Of a stretch of 64,000 bases of DNA, positions 1 through 23,431 are shown piece by piece. Below the pieces are notes generated by a model that saw only the letters and a program-made list of their open reading frames with translations, was not told where the DNA came from and ran no database searches. Each line of letters opens with the position of its first letter. Position 1 is the first letter of the stretch. A program made the position numbers and the translations under genes. Source of the stretch: Sycon ciliatum (lineage: Eukaryota > Porifera > Calcarea > Leucosolenida > Sycettidae); contig NC_088645.1 of NCBI RefSeq assembly GCF_964019385.1, positions 14,107,638 to 14,171,637 of the forward strand, written 5' to 3'.

Positions 1-1028
1 GCAGTAGGTCACAGGTCGATTACCAAAGATACGCGCCAATTGTGCAGAATTCTGACCAATCAGGGTGTCACAAAACATGAAGGATGAAAATTAGTTTGTG
101 CTCATGTACTGGGAAGATAGGGACAGAACAACCTAACAAGCGTTGTCTCAGTGCATGAAGAGCAACAATATGCCAGGGATATGGTCACATTGTCACATAT
201 TTCAGGTTCAAAATTGCAGATTTTGAATTATTGTAATTGTGTCAGATTCGAAATCAATATTAATTTTTCTTCGCTTTGAAATGTGTTTCACAATAATTAT
301 TACACTTTCGTGCCTTCTCCTTAGGTGATATACAGGCAAGAACAGAGGAACAGGGGGACAGAGTCAAGTAGTAATTTATAGCTAGTTTAGGCTAAATCGA
401 CAAATCGAGTCAATAATCCCAACCTGATCGCAAGGCTAAATTTGCAAAAACTCGCGTTCACGTCGAGCGTGAGTTGACCTCAACTCACGTCATGAACGGG
501 AGTTTCGACGCCAAAATTTGCCACACCGACGTGAAATTTCACGGTGTAGTGCAGAACAACGTGAAGCGAAACCTCTCTATTGTACAAGAAAGACGTGACA
601 TGCACTGTACATGATGTATCAGGGCAAAGAATAATAGCTAAAATACAACAATGAGAAAATGAGTTACACGTGACGTCATGTAGGCATACATGTACATGTA
701 GTCTGTAGACAAGGATGAAGACAAAGTGAACATGTGAAGAAACCTCATCTCTTTGACAGCTACAGACAGTAGAGAAGGGTGCAGACTACAGACTATTGAG
801 GAGTAAAGTCATGTCGGACTGGGATGCTCTAGCATTAGCAGCTCAACCACAAGTGAATGACTCATTGGCATTGTATGACATGTCGACACTTGAGATAAGA
901 CAGCCTTGACACTGACAGGAGAGATGCCTTTGGTTATGGAGCTGGCTACAATGTTTGCTGTACTGGCATGCTGGGCCTTTCTTTCTGATTTGAAGATTCG
1001 TGTGAGTGATGGCATGAGGATACGCGCG
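1..1028. other. 5' flank of actin A, no gene seen
   Basis: I see no gene here. Two short dyads stand out: a perfect 10+2+10 hairpin at 468-489 and an interrupted palindrome at 523-547 whose core is GTGAAATTTCAC. The DNA is moderately AT-rich and has ACATGT-type words. Function unknown. Confidence 0.5.
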
Positions 1029-1089
1029 GCTGACGCACACAACGGAACGCAATGCCCGCAGTCTTCGCAGTCTTTCGTTGCTATGAAAG
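1029..1089 (+). promoter_or_regulatory. Probable core promoter of actin A
   Basis: A 40-base block at 1029-1068 matches, with a single difference, the inverted block at 12927-12966 upstream of actin B. It is followed by TATGAAAG at 1082-1089, in the place of TATAAAAG in the actin B copy. Shared sequence continues downstream toward the ATG of both genes, so the two genes were duplicated together with their promoters. The TATA word is imperfect here, so this copy may be weaker. Transcription start not determined. Confidence 0.5.
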
Positions 1090-1558
1090 AGCTAGTACTA
1101 GTGTTACTTCACCATAATTAGTATTGTTCATGTCGCACTGGCTTAGAGGCGAAACAAAGAAGCGAAAAAAACCATTGAAATGAACCACGGCCACATTCAA
1201 TGTCACAATGATTGTGCTCTCATCAAATAATTATTATAATGATTTTCTTTTTACTCTCTCCCTGCCACACGTACACCATGCATGGTACACGGCTATCATC
1301 AGTATTTCCAGCGCTCATTATAATTTATCCCGCACTTTCCGTGTGTATGGGGTCCATGTCTAGTATTCATGTTGATCGAGTCATGCTGCGGTATTGGTCG
1401 GCGCTAAACTAGCTCCAGTAGTGCAGATCCAAGCGTGTACCGAAGGATTTGCGATCTATCAAAGACATTGTGCTAGAGCGAAATGCAGCCTCACTAAGTT
1501 CTACATGATTGTGCAACAACACAATAATATTATTAGATTCACCTCTCCTTTCAGCAGA

Positions 1559-5882
<4,324 letters not shown>

Positions 5883-6066
5883 GTTCAGTTGTACATGTAG
5901 GCATGATGGAAGAGACTGTGACGGAATGGACTTCCCGGTAATTGGTCTAGAGAACTTTTCACACATTCCACCATTTTCGTCTAACTGTCACGTGACCACG
6001 TATTCAGTGTCTGCAGGTTACTGTATCTGTCATTGTCTTTGCTTTGGTACAGTAATACACTTAAAT
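5883..6066 (+). other. Actin A 3' flank
   Basis: This is the likely 3' UTR of actin A, followed by a MITE at 6067. No AATAAA signal is evident in this stretch. A pair of words further down (GTTGAGCACTCTCA near 6470 and GTTTGAGCACTCTGGC near 6540) recurs in the 3' flank of actin C, so the common 3' region probably extends beyond the MITE. Confidence 0.4.
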
Positions 6067-6213
6067 CAGGCACGTGCGCCGGTGCCCTTCAAGCAGGGGG
6101 TTCCAGGGGGCCTCCCTCGGGAAAATTTTCAAAAAAATGAAGCAAAATCCTGCATTCTGAGCGAAAAAAGGGGGGTTCCGGGCACCCAGGAACCCATGCG
6201 GGGCACGCGCCTG
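6067..6213. mobile_element. Short GC-rich MITE, copy 1
   Basis: Ends CAGGCACGTGC and GCACGCGCCTG are inverted, and the interior has GGGGGTTCC and AAAATGAAGCAAAATCC-type words. Flanks CTTAAAT and CTTAAAA suggest a target duplication of about 7-8 bases, as for hAT elements. An inverted homologous copy lies at 7872-8019. Confidence 0.6.
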
Positions 6214-6819
6214 CTTAAAAGTGCATTACTGTACCATTCAGCATAGTCCGGCTGCCACTAGTAAGCACTTTTTGGCATCGTGCTTTGTGCGCATTATTTT
6301 GGGGAATACTACACGCTGGCCAACAGCGAGATTTCGCAGGAAGTTGGTTAGTCCAGCAAGAACTTACTTGGATGTCCTGTGCGATCATGAAATCCTCTTA
6401 CAGAGACATTCAGCAGTATTATTATTATTGCATAACAGCATTGGGTATTACGCTCCTCGGCTTTCGTCTTGTTGAGCACTCTCAATAGGCTGCTCTAGGG
6501 CTGCTGCATCACGCAATGCCACCTAACGTTACTTTTGTAGTTTGAGCACTCTGGCGCTAGAGCGACGAGCTAGCTTAATATCTGTGGTACCTCCTTTGCA
6601 CCATGGCTGGTAGCTCGGCCTATTTTGCTCGTAGCTGTACTGATGAGGCCTTTATGGCCGAAACAGCTTCCTGTCTACAGCATTGGGTATTATTATTTCG
6701 TGCATTTTCGCGTTGAAGTCGACTGATAGGTCCACTTCTTCGCTTGTGCTGGACAATGAAGGCAGTAGGATAACAAAAATTAATAATATGCTGTGGAAAT
6801 GAAAGATTTAAAAAAAGGT
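6214..6819. other. Intergenic, no gene seen
   Basis: It contains GTTGAGCACTCTCA and GTTTGAGCACTCTGGC words shared with the actin C 3' flank (22490-22820), so part may be ancestral actin 3' sequence. Otherwise I see nothing. Confidence 0.4.
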
Positions 6820-7085
6820 CAGATGATCACTGTATCATAACCCAAACCAGGACAAATCAGAAGAAGAGGGGCAAAATGGCCGCAGATCCTCGGCCGTCCT
6901 CTCCAGCCCTTGAGGTCATTGCTGGTGTAATGGTTGACCCCCGATACCTGGATGGCTGGTGTGCTATCGGACAGTCGGAGGACATGTCCGAATAGCTTCC
7001 ATCGCAACATCTTGATGGTGTGACTAATCGGCTGCCTTTCACATCGAGCGTATAGTGCATTTTTCGATATTGTCTGAGGCCACCT
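6820..7085 (-). mobile_element. LINE fragment (post-reverse-transcriptase region)
   Basis: Minus-strand reading gives KMLRWKLFGHVLRLSDSTPA followed by GWRGRPR. This is the RWxxFGHVLR ... GRPR segment found after the reverse transcriptase in many invertebrate non-LTR retroelements. Only this short piece is visible; the neighbouring frame is interrupted. A dead LINE remnant between actins A and B. Confidence 0.6.
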
Positions 7086-7402
7086 GATGTCTGTATTTAA
7101 AAAGCGACCTCAGTTGACGCTGATGGAAAGAGTCCAGTCCCTCCCACTTTCTACATCAGTAGGCGGCGAGGAACGTTCTAAATTGTTTCCAATTGTTTGG
7201 GTACTCATTGTTAGGAATGAGTTTGCTCCCACACTGGAGCTCGCGCTATTCCGCCGACTTGACTGGACACTTGACTGACTCACGACTGCCATCCACAGCA
7301 CACAAGAAGTGCATCAAACCTTGGACTCGGCAAACCTGCAAGAAAGCACCACTCCTTGCTCATTCCTAAAAAATCATCGCCGAAGTCGCAACCTCTATTT
7401 CG

Positions 7403-7766
7403 TACTCATTGTTAGAGCACTGGAGAAGTACTCATTGTTAGAGCACTGGAGAAGTACTCATTGTTAGAGCACTGGAGAAGTACTCATTGTTAGAGCACTG
7501 GAGAAGTACTCATTGTTAGAGCACTGGAGAAGTACTCGTTGTTAGAGCACTGGAGAAGTACTCATTGTTAGAGCACTGGAGAAGTACTCATTGTTAGAGC
7601 ACTGGAGAAGTACTCATTGTTAGAGCACTGGAGAAGTACTCATTGTTAGAGCACTGGAGAAGTACTCATTGTTAGAGCACTGGAGAAGTACTCATTGTTA
7701 GAGCACTGGAGAAGTACTCATTGTTAGAGCACTGGAGAAGTACTCATTGTTAGAGCACTGGAGAAG
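7403..7766. repeat. Tandem array, 14 copies of a 26-bp unit
   Basis: The unit begins TACTCATTGTTAGAGCACTG and ends GAGAAG. There are 14 head-to-tail copies, nearly identical; one copy near 7535 has G for A (TACTCGTTG). A related single word TACTCATTGTTAG occurs near 7200, a possible seed. With no spacers it is a minisatellite, not CRISPR. Confidence 0.95.
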
Positions 7767-7871
7767 TACACACTTCAGGTTAGTTAACTAACTACATTGC
7801 AGTGGACTTTGAAATGTTTCACAAGTGTGCTTCTGTGAATTCAAATAGAAACGTAGACTCCGTCCACGGTC

Positions 7872-8019
7872 CAGGCGCGTGCCCTGTATGGGTTCCTGGG
7901 TGCCCGGAACCCCCCCCCCCTTTCTCGCTCAAAATGCAGGATTTTGCTTCATTTTTGAAACATTTTCCCGCGGGGAGGCCCCCCGGAACCCCCTTGAAGG
8001 GCACCGGCGCACGAGCCTG
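7872..8019. mobile_element. Short GC-rich MITE, copy 2 (inverted relative to copy 1)
   Basis: Begins CAGGCGCGTGCCC and ends GGCGCACGAGCCTG. The interior matches the element at 6067-6213 in reverse orientation, including the run of C and the AAAATGCAGGATTTTGC word. Confidence 0.6.
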
Positions 8020-8030
8020 GTACCTACCAG

Positions 8031-8140
8031 TTGTTGAAGCTTTGTTATTCTACATCGCAAGCCAAAGAGGCATTAGGGAGGTCCTACATACATGTAATGT
8101 CTGTTTGGTTTGCGATGTAGAATGATAAAGCTTCAACAAC
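8031..8140. repeat. 30-bp inverted repeat with ~50-base loop
   Basis: Arms 8031-8060 and 8111-8140 are reverse complements apart from about two bases (TTGTTGAAGCTTT ... TACATCGCAA). It is probably a tiny foldback element. It begins 11 bases after the MITE at 7872-8019. Confidence 0.7.
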
Positions 8141-8342
8141 ACCAACAGCTCAGCCATGGCTGTTGACTCCGCCGGTCTCGTCATCCTTCTCCATTGAATC
8201 CGTTCCCGAAGATGAGCAGCTAGTAGGCGTGTCTACAGTCTTCACGCACGCATCCGACACGCCCACCTAAGAGTCATCCTGATACAATATGTTCCAACAA
8301 AATTGCATCAAAATCAAAATTTGCCCCATCACAATCCACCGG

Positions 8343-8580
8343 TTAATCATCATCAGATGTACATGTACATGTATTTGTTGTAAAACCGTTACTAAGTGCA
8401 GTGCAAAAGCATGATAATGATGTGATGAAGTGAAATCGTTCATTTCGAGAACAATTTCTTCGCAACGACCAACCATGCAGCGAATCAGTGGTAAGTGATC
8501 TGGGAGTGCGCTGATTGGTCGTGGGATTTGAAATACTAGCAGCTTCAAATACTGAACTAACACTTGTCTTGACTAACATG
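8343..8580. repeat. Dispersed repeat copy, intact arrangement
   Basis: This segment (ACATGTACATGTATTTG ... TTTGAAATACTAGCAGC ... CACTTGTCTTG) is found again near 13846-13960 and 14881-15010, but split there by ~0.9 kb. It has no coding potential. Confidence 0.65.
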
Positions 8581-9400
8581 GCGGTAAAGACACACCTGGC
8601 AATATGGCGGTAATACACGCCTGCCCACACACGCTCTCTAGGCTGCAAAATCCTGGCACATAGCTCACCTTCTCACCAGGGTGTTACAATTATGAGCTAT
8701 GTCATTACCTCTACAGCCTCCTGCCTACAACATCCACACACCTTACTAACTATCTCCTGCCCACACCAGCCACACATTCTGCGCTAACATTGCACTGCTA
8801 GCCCCCTGCCTTCAACAAGCACACACTCTGCACACAGCCTTCTGCCTAAAATAACACCGCTAGCCCTGAAACATATAGAGCCCCCTCATTCTAACACAGC
8901 TTTTCATACAGTGCTTCAAGACCCACCCTCTCCTGGCATATATTATACCGTCATGGTCGCACCCCAACTTCATGTTGCCTGATGATTGCGAGAGCATGAA
9001 ACTTGAAGTAGCAGCAAACAAGCCAGGATTGTTCTTGTTGTTCTGAAGTTTTTCTTACACTGTGAAAGTAAGTAATTGAGTTAGCACGATGGACAGAATC
9101 ATACTGGACGTAGCAAATCCACAGGATCACGTAGTTCTTGGTGGATATTGCCGGCTGCACAATCAGCGGTATTTGGCACATTTTTGGGAACGTTTCACGT
9201 TCGATGCAGGGATAAGGAAAAGGAACGGATCTTTTTGAAGTTTTTACTTTAGCGCTACTCGCTAAAACGTCCTGCAATGCTAAACGTCCTGAATATTACC
9301 CCACTTACGATGAGTTATCGCCGTCGGCGGTCCCCCATAGCAAACTCATACAGGCTTGCAACCTCCTGAGTACTTACACAATGTGTCATATCGGTACAAT
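8581..9400. other. Intergenic, no gene seen
   Basis: Pyrimidine-rich low-complexity sequence (8640-8950), then unremarkable DNA. I see no gene. Confidence 0.5.
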
Positions 9401-9475
9401 CATATACATGTACATGTACATGTACATATAATGTATATGTACATGTATACTCTTAGTAGCACAGTATACATGTAG
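9400..9475. repeat. ACATGT-type simple repeat
   Basis: Repeated ACATGTAC/ATGTAC words form a self-complementary microsatellite. Shorter versions recur throughout the window (8355, 13370, 13850, 14760, 15830, 49100). Confidence 0.8.
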
Positions 9476-9501
9476 TAAACAAAGGTAGGCAAAAGCTGTA
9501 T

Positions 9502-9948
9502 TGGGCGCTTTCGATTACATGTTTACACAATTCTGGAACTGGGTTTTTTAAATTTTGGGAATGACAAGAATGAGCGGATTCCGGCCTTGTAAACGAAGGA
9601 CTGGAATTCACAACGCATTTTATTCATGTCAGGTCACAAACAAAATTGATGAATCGTAAAAAGAGATCACGTCCACCCTCGCGCGCACGTGGACCCAGCA
9701 TCGCGCACACGCCGACCAGGGAGGCTCTTCGCGCGCTTTAGTCATGACCAGACCGGGAACACACCGACTGTGCAATTCTGGCGCCAGAATTAGAGAAATC
9801 CCGCCCTCTCTTCAGAATTGACGGATTCGACAGAATTGGATAAAATCAATTCTAACGACGGAATTTGTCACTTTTTGTGTAATCGAACTGTGCATCAACA
9901 ATAACTAATTCTAGAATTGACCGAAATGCGTGTAATCGTAAGCGCCCA
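9502..9948. mobile_element. MITE between actins A and B
   Basis: Termini TGGGCGCTTTCGATTACA and, inverted, TGGGCGCTTACGATTACA. AATTCT words are repeated just inside both ends. About 450 bp with no open frame; non-autonomous DNA transposon, family not assigned. Confidence 0.65.
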
Positions 9949-10367
9949 TCGTGTTCCCAGAGAAAGTATTCTTGGAAAAATTAGCACAGAAATAACGAAT
10001 ATCTTCCAGGAGCGTCACAAGTTTGCTGTGTAGGCACTGCATACATATTATGTAGATCTAAAATTGCGGGATCGAAAACAAAGTTTAATTAACTTCCTGC
10101 TACACCAACTGCAGCAGAAACAACAAAATCAGCATTGGTTTGCGCGTTCAATGGAACATGGATTTAGTAGCATAAGTAGCAAAACATTCACTGTAATCGC
10201 TACATGACTGCGAAGATTGAGTTAGCATTTTCGTCTGGCTGTATGGAGGTATTGTGTTCGTTGTGTAGTAAAAGGGTTCTATAATGCACACAATGATGGT
10301 ATTGAATAAATGCGGAATACTCCTTTCCTGCTGTTGAGTGTGTCTTTTATCGCATCTCTAACTGCAC

Positions 10368-12637
<2,270 letters not shown>

Positions 12638-12912
12638 TTATAAAACTTAATGAGGCTGCAACCCGCTATAGCACACTGTCTTTGACAGATCTGCGAGCAA
12701 ATTCCTCAGTTCACACTTGGATATGCACAGCTTGACCTACTACCTACTAGTTAGCACACGGAAAGTTCGGTAAAAATGAGCGCTGAAAATACTGTTGATA
12801 GCCGTAAGGCAGTGAGTGAGGAAATACAAAATCTTTAGCACAATGTGGTTCACTCCAATGTTATTTCTCGCTTCCTCGTTTCGTCTCTAACCAGCCAGTA
12901 CGATGTGAAGTT

Positions 12913-12966
12913 CTTTTATAGCAATCGCGAAGACTGCGGGCATTGCGTCCCGTTGTGTGCGTCAGC
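12913..12966 (-). promoter_or_regulatory. Core promoter of actin B: TATA box and conserved block
   Basis: On the minus strand TATAAAAG (12920 to 12913) follows, six bases downstream, the 40-base block at 12927-12966 shared with actin A. The start of transcription would be expected about 30 bases further on, near 12885, leaving room for a 5' UTR intron before the ATG at 12601. Confidence 0.6.
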
Positions 12967-13845
12967 CGCACTCATGCTCGTGCTGAGTAATTATAATGCA
13001 ATGTACATGTATTGGCAATGGACTTCGAATAGGAGAATGAAAAGTTGAACGCCTCGAATCTGAGGCAATGTCGGAATATGATTTTCAGGTTCGAATTGAT
13101 GCACTTTCTTGGAACGCTGTGGATTCTCGGAGGCATGACGAACTAGAGTGTTGCTGTTCATGTACATGTACAGTGTATTGTATTGTTGGACTAAACCGCT
13201 GCACTGCACTCTATAGCATTATCTTATGTCCGAAGTCAGGGTATCCACTATGGCAATTATCAAGGTGAATCGGTGCATGCAGAAAGGTTGTCAAGTGCAT
13301 TACGTCATAGTTAGCCCGGCACCGGCTGCACCACAGAGTCACAGACATGTACAATGTACATGTATGTACCTATACATGTATGTACATACACACAATCATG
13401 ATGTCATTGCACAATCATGTACAGGTACCTACTCCATACGGACCATAGCCTATATATAGTATATGTATAGGCATCTCCTGTGAAGGCTATCTTATCTACA
13501 CGTATGCCAATGAGTCATTGACTTGTTCGTCACCTGCAAAAGGCTTGAGCAATGAGCATCCCTGTCCGAGGTGACTGTAGTCTGTACTGTGTAGTTCGGT
13601 GTTCGGAGAAATACCCCAGTTCCTGGTGTTGCTGTCAAAGAGATGACAAAATGGAATCGCTGAATGGCACAGACCCAAGGACCAGAGTGCCAGAGATTCA
13701 TGTTCTTACAGTGCACAAATCATTATTTCGGTAACTAAAAGTTTACTTCACATCTGGATGGGTCAATGGCGAAATCAAGGAGTCCGCACACTACAGTATC
13801 ACCCACTGGATTGTGCAGACACACAGTTGCAGTCGTGTGGTACAC
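12967..13845. other. Intergenic, no gene seen
   Basis: Contains ACATGT-type words near 13345-13395 and AT-rich stretches. Short open frames here have no recognisable content. Confidence 0.5.
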
Positions 13846-15010
13846 ATACATGTACATGTACATGTATTTGTGGTAGAATTGTCCCTGGGTGCAGCTCAAA
13901 AGCATGATACTGATGTGATGAAGTGCAATCGTTGCATCAACAACTGGTTAGAGATGCGGCTAGTATGATGTCCATCCATCACTTTTCTATTTGATCCTAG
14001 ATGCCAAAAATCTTCATCCATCACAGAGGCATGGTTACTTCAATACTTGAACAATCATGTACATTTTCTTAATACATTACTCTCAACTTTCAAATGCACT
14101 TTTCAACATTACACAAAACTATTAAATAAACTATCAAATTTTCGGACCTACACTAAATTCTTGTTTCACACAATGTACATGCATCTGCTGTTCACCGCTA
14201 GTAGTCGATTGGAGAATCCAGCCTGAAATTATTAGTATCGCAGGGGCACAAGCCACGCACATACAGTCATGCCAAACCCACGGACGATCTATCTCGATCT
14301 ATTCCACGACATCAGTAGTACCAAGGGCCATGTGTCCATCCAAAGAGGCTGAGTCTCAGGTATTGCTACCGCTGTACAGCCGTGTGGCTTCTGCGTTGAC
14401 ACAATCATAAATCGCACGCTCTCTATACTTGTGATAACAATCACCCACTGACCCAGGCCGTGATCAGTCTTCATTGATTCTGCGTGCTGGAGTTGAATAT
14501 CTACGCATCATGCCTGAAGAATGTTTTCTCGGAGGAACCCGAGTTCGCGGTACGAGAAAAGGCTGTGCGGGCAGTATTTTATCTCAGTCAATGTCAATCA
14601 AGGACGATCGAGTATGACAGCTACATGACATGCTGATGTAGCTCAAGTAGAGTCAGGTATGCAAGACCTCGCGAAGCAGACACCATGTACCATGATTACT
14701 AGTACATGATTGTACACTGTGCGCGCAGAGGCAGTCGTAGATTTGCTTCCTCGGTATAATCATGTACATGTACATGTCTTACAGTATACCATGGTATACG
14801 GTACTTGTACACTCAATCTGTATCACGTGACACTTGCACTACATGTAGCCAGAACTGGGGAGATTTGGAGAAACATTCCTTTCCACTGACCAATCCAGGC
14901 AATCCTGCAACGAATCAGTGGTGAGTCATCTGGGAGTGTGCTCATTGGTCGAGGGATTTGAAATACTAGCAGCTTCAAATCCTGAACTGAAAGTAATCAC
15001 TTGTCTTGCT
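13846..15010. repeat. Second copy of the 8343-8580 repeat, split by ~0.9 kb
   Basis: The left half (ACATGTACATGTATTTG ... GATGTGATGAAGTG) is at about 13846-13960 and the right half (CGAATCAGTGG ... TTTGAAATACTAGCAGC) at about 14881-15010. The halves are contiguous in the 8.4-kb copy, so ~0.9 kb appears to have been inserted here. The inserted stretch shows no transposase and no clear inverted ends. Confidence 0.5.
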
Positions 15011-16740
15011 TGGGAATAAATGGAGAAATAGCTGACACAAATGCAATGGATGTGCCTCATCCGTCTTGCCTCACCGAGACACCCATGCGGCTGTCTTGCC
15101 ACTTGTACAGTACTACATGTACTAGCTAGTAGTAGTAGTGGGATGACTAGTGATTGACAACAGTACTAGTAAATACTGTTACTATTAGTATTACTTGCCA
15201 CTCTAACTCGATGAGTCACAGTGAATGACTCATGGCAATCATTCATGTTTGGATTTGAGTCATATTGCTGAGTGCTCTCAGCTCTGGCTCTGGGAGATCT
15301 CGAGAGGTAGGCAGTGCATTAATTTTTACAGTTGTACTACTACTAGCACTACTACTAGGTGTGATAGAGAGTGTTCAGGCATGCCTCACCTACAACGGGT
15401 GGTAGTCCTGCAGCCAGTGCTGGAAGTGTTGGCTGGCTACTACTACTAGTAGATCCACTAGTACTACCGCTAATTGAAGTAAAACATCTGACGAGAAAGC
15501 TGAGGCTCGCGCCCTGCGCCCCGTCACGGACAAAAGAAAACAGTGGGTTGTCTGCAGCATTGAGTGCGAAGTTTTAAAAGCAGGAGAAGAAGACAGTAAC
15601 TGTTGGCGCAGAGATTCTGGCAATCTATTCCATGCAACACTAGCCTTCTAAAGAGAGAAAGGATTGAGACACGTGAGGACCTGAGTGTGCGAGAATAAAC
15701 ATGGGTGATACTGATGACAACTGCATGTGTGCAGGATCCGAAAGCGTAGATCGACATGCCATAGAGCTTGTCAATCGAGAGAAAAGGAGCAAGTCTGCAC
15801 GCAGATCGTGAAGGACATGTACAATGTACATGACTGTACAATGACATTCATTATAAATCATGTGCATGTACAATGTAGATCTACATGTACACTGTATACC
15901 TCAGTACCTGCACTCATGCAAATTGAATACTAGTACAACTACAGTTTACTACAGTCCATTCCATAATATTAATAAGTGTGCACTCTTTTCCAGTCAAAGG
16001 GCCAATAATAATTGTGCACTCTTTTCCATCCAGTCAAAGGGCCATTGTGTATGCCCCATGCCATGGATTCTACATGATGTAGGCCAGTGCCAGCCTGACA
16101 GGGGAATACCCCACGTGGATGCGTTGAGATGATCAATAATATAAGGCCATTATTAAGGTGCATGACTTCTTCAAAGACAAAGCAGCGGCGCAAGAAAATG
16201 CACGGAATCGGAAATCTGCCAGCAGAGCGAGCTAAAAAATCAATTTTCCATTTTCTCTCTCAAATTTGGACAGATTTTGATCCGGTTTTTTTTAAGGAGC
16301 AGCAAGCAAGCGTGCATTCACTCAGAAAAATTGCCTTGTATTTGTACATAGTCGTATGATGGGAGCATGTAATAACAGTGCACACTTATTATTTTTTAAA
16401 AGTTTAATATAGTGAATGGACTGTAGTACTACCATGAGTCATGACTACGACACCATGAACTGAATGAAGTAAGAGTCAAGATCAAAGCAAAAGGACAACC
16501 CAATAATTATTATTTCGGAAATAAATAGAACACTCATCAACTAGTGCTACTGTCGTACTATACTGAGACTAGTGAGTATATGTAGTACATGTACTACCAT
16601 GACTACGGTGTTGTAAAAAAAAAGTAAGTAATTAATTTTAGTTGTTCTTAAGATCTTGCGCGTCGCATTTCATTTTCTTTTACTAGTTTTAGTAACGTAA
16701 CCCGTTAGTTTGCAATGGTGGCATCACCTCTCCTTCCGAT
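15011..16740. other. 5' flank of actin C, no gene seen
   Basis: CTAGTA/ACTAGT-rich and AATTATT-rich sequence. I find no copy of the actin A/B promoter block here. The last bases before the ATG (CACCTCTCCTTCCGATAG) look like the acceptor of a 5' UTR intron, so the promoter should lie further upstream. Confidence 0.45.
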
Positions 16741-16743
16741 AGA

Positions 16744-22301
<5,558 letters not shown>

Positions 22302-22380
22302 GTCAAATTCACATAATGCGGTCACGATAATACTCAGAATTGATACAATACTATCATTGTCCCCTTTTTATTTATTTTTC

Positions 22381-22842
22381 ATGCCTACCAGGTTCGGCCT
22401 CATTTTCTCTGTGCTGCGCTCATGGGTACACGAAGGACGAAACAGTTCTGTTCTGTTGAGTATTTTGCTCTTGCTCTTGTAGTAGTTGAGCACTCTCATG
22501 TGGGGGGTAGTGCCTTTGCTGTTCGCGCTATGCAGAGCTCACTGGCTTGTCAGTTTGAGCACTCTGGCAAGGCACGTTCGGGCCTGGTTTAAATCTGGCT
22601 TTGGAAAATTTATTTTTCATTGCTATCAGGTTCGGCCGCATTCTCTCTGTGCTGCGCTGATGAGTTCACAAAGAACGAAACAGCATGCTGTCCGCAGATT
22701 GAGTATTTCGATCCTGCTCTTGTAGTAGTTGAGCACTCTCATGTGAGGTACTAGTAGTACCTTTGCTGTTTGCGCTATGCAGAGCTCACGGACTTGTCAG
22801 TTTGAGCACTCTGGCAAGGTACGTTCGAAACCCTTGGCTATG
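22381..22842 (+). repeat. Tandem duplication in the actin C 3' flank
   Basis: Two ~230-base copies (about 22381-22600 and 22619-22842) share CAGGTTCGGCC, CTCTGTGCTGCGCT, GTTGAGCACTCTCATGTG and GTTTGAGCACTCTGGCAAGG. The last two words also occur downstream of actin A. The duplication sits between the stop and the first AATAAA, so it may be transcribed 3' UTR. Confidence 0.65.
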
Positions 22843-23021
22843 TTGGTGCCATGAAAGTCAGAGTCACAACTAAACAAAGTGTCCCACCATTGTGAACTTG
22901 TGGTGTTCAATCTTACATTTCAATTTAGTGTTCTACTTGAAACGTGTATTTCCGAATCAAGTTGGGTTGTCTTTTTGCTTGGGTTCCTACTTCATGATGG
23001 TTGCACGCGCTTGGTGTTGTG

Positions 23022-23036
23022 AATAAAGTCAATAAA
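23022..23036 (+). promoter_or_regulatory. Possible polyadenylation signals of actin C
   Basis: Two AATAAA hexamers (23022-23027 and 23031-23036), about 720 bases after the stop codon. If used, the 3' UTR would include the tandem duplication at 22381-22842. Confidence 0.35.
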
Positions 23037-23340
23037 CCCAGTCCAGTATATCAGTATTATGTGTGACACTGAGTGATAGGTATAGTTGGTACTTCAATGT
23101 ACGTGTGCATGTACAGTGTACATGCACGCTGCGTGATCTTGAATGATGCGCACAACATGGTGTCAGTGCTAGTGTATTGTCTGTACTGCCTTGGCCAATT
23201 GGAGGCGACGAGCGAACAACAACTCATATTCATAATCATATCGCACTGGCTTATCACAGAAGAAACCCTAGACAAAACAAAAAGAACAGAAAATGGCAAA
23301 AATCAATCTGCAGTACTAGTAGTACATCACTGCAAGTCGT

Positions 23341-23390
23341 GTACCGTATTTTCCGGAGTGTAAGCCGCACCCAACCCCCCCCCCCCCCCC
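23341..23390. repeat. Solo end of the GCCGCACC-type foldback family
   Basis: ACCGTATTTTCCGGAGTGTA followed by AGCCGCACCC and a run of C. The same terminus bounds the element at 33270-34708. Here it abuts the giant palindrome and its partner end is not seen. Confidence 0.5.
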
Positions 23391-23431
23391 TTTTGCCACG
23401 AAATACAGACATCATTATCTACCGGTACCCT

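Noticed and set aside
7403-7766. CRISPR-like array
   Set aside because: Direct 26-bp units with no spacers, in a eukaryotic context.
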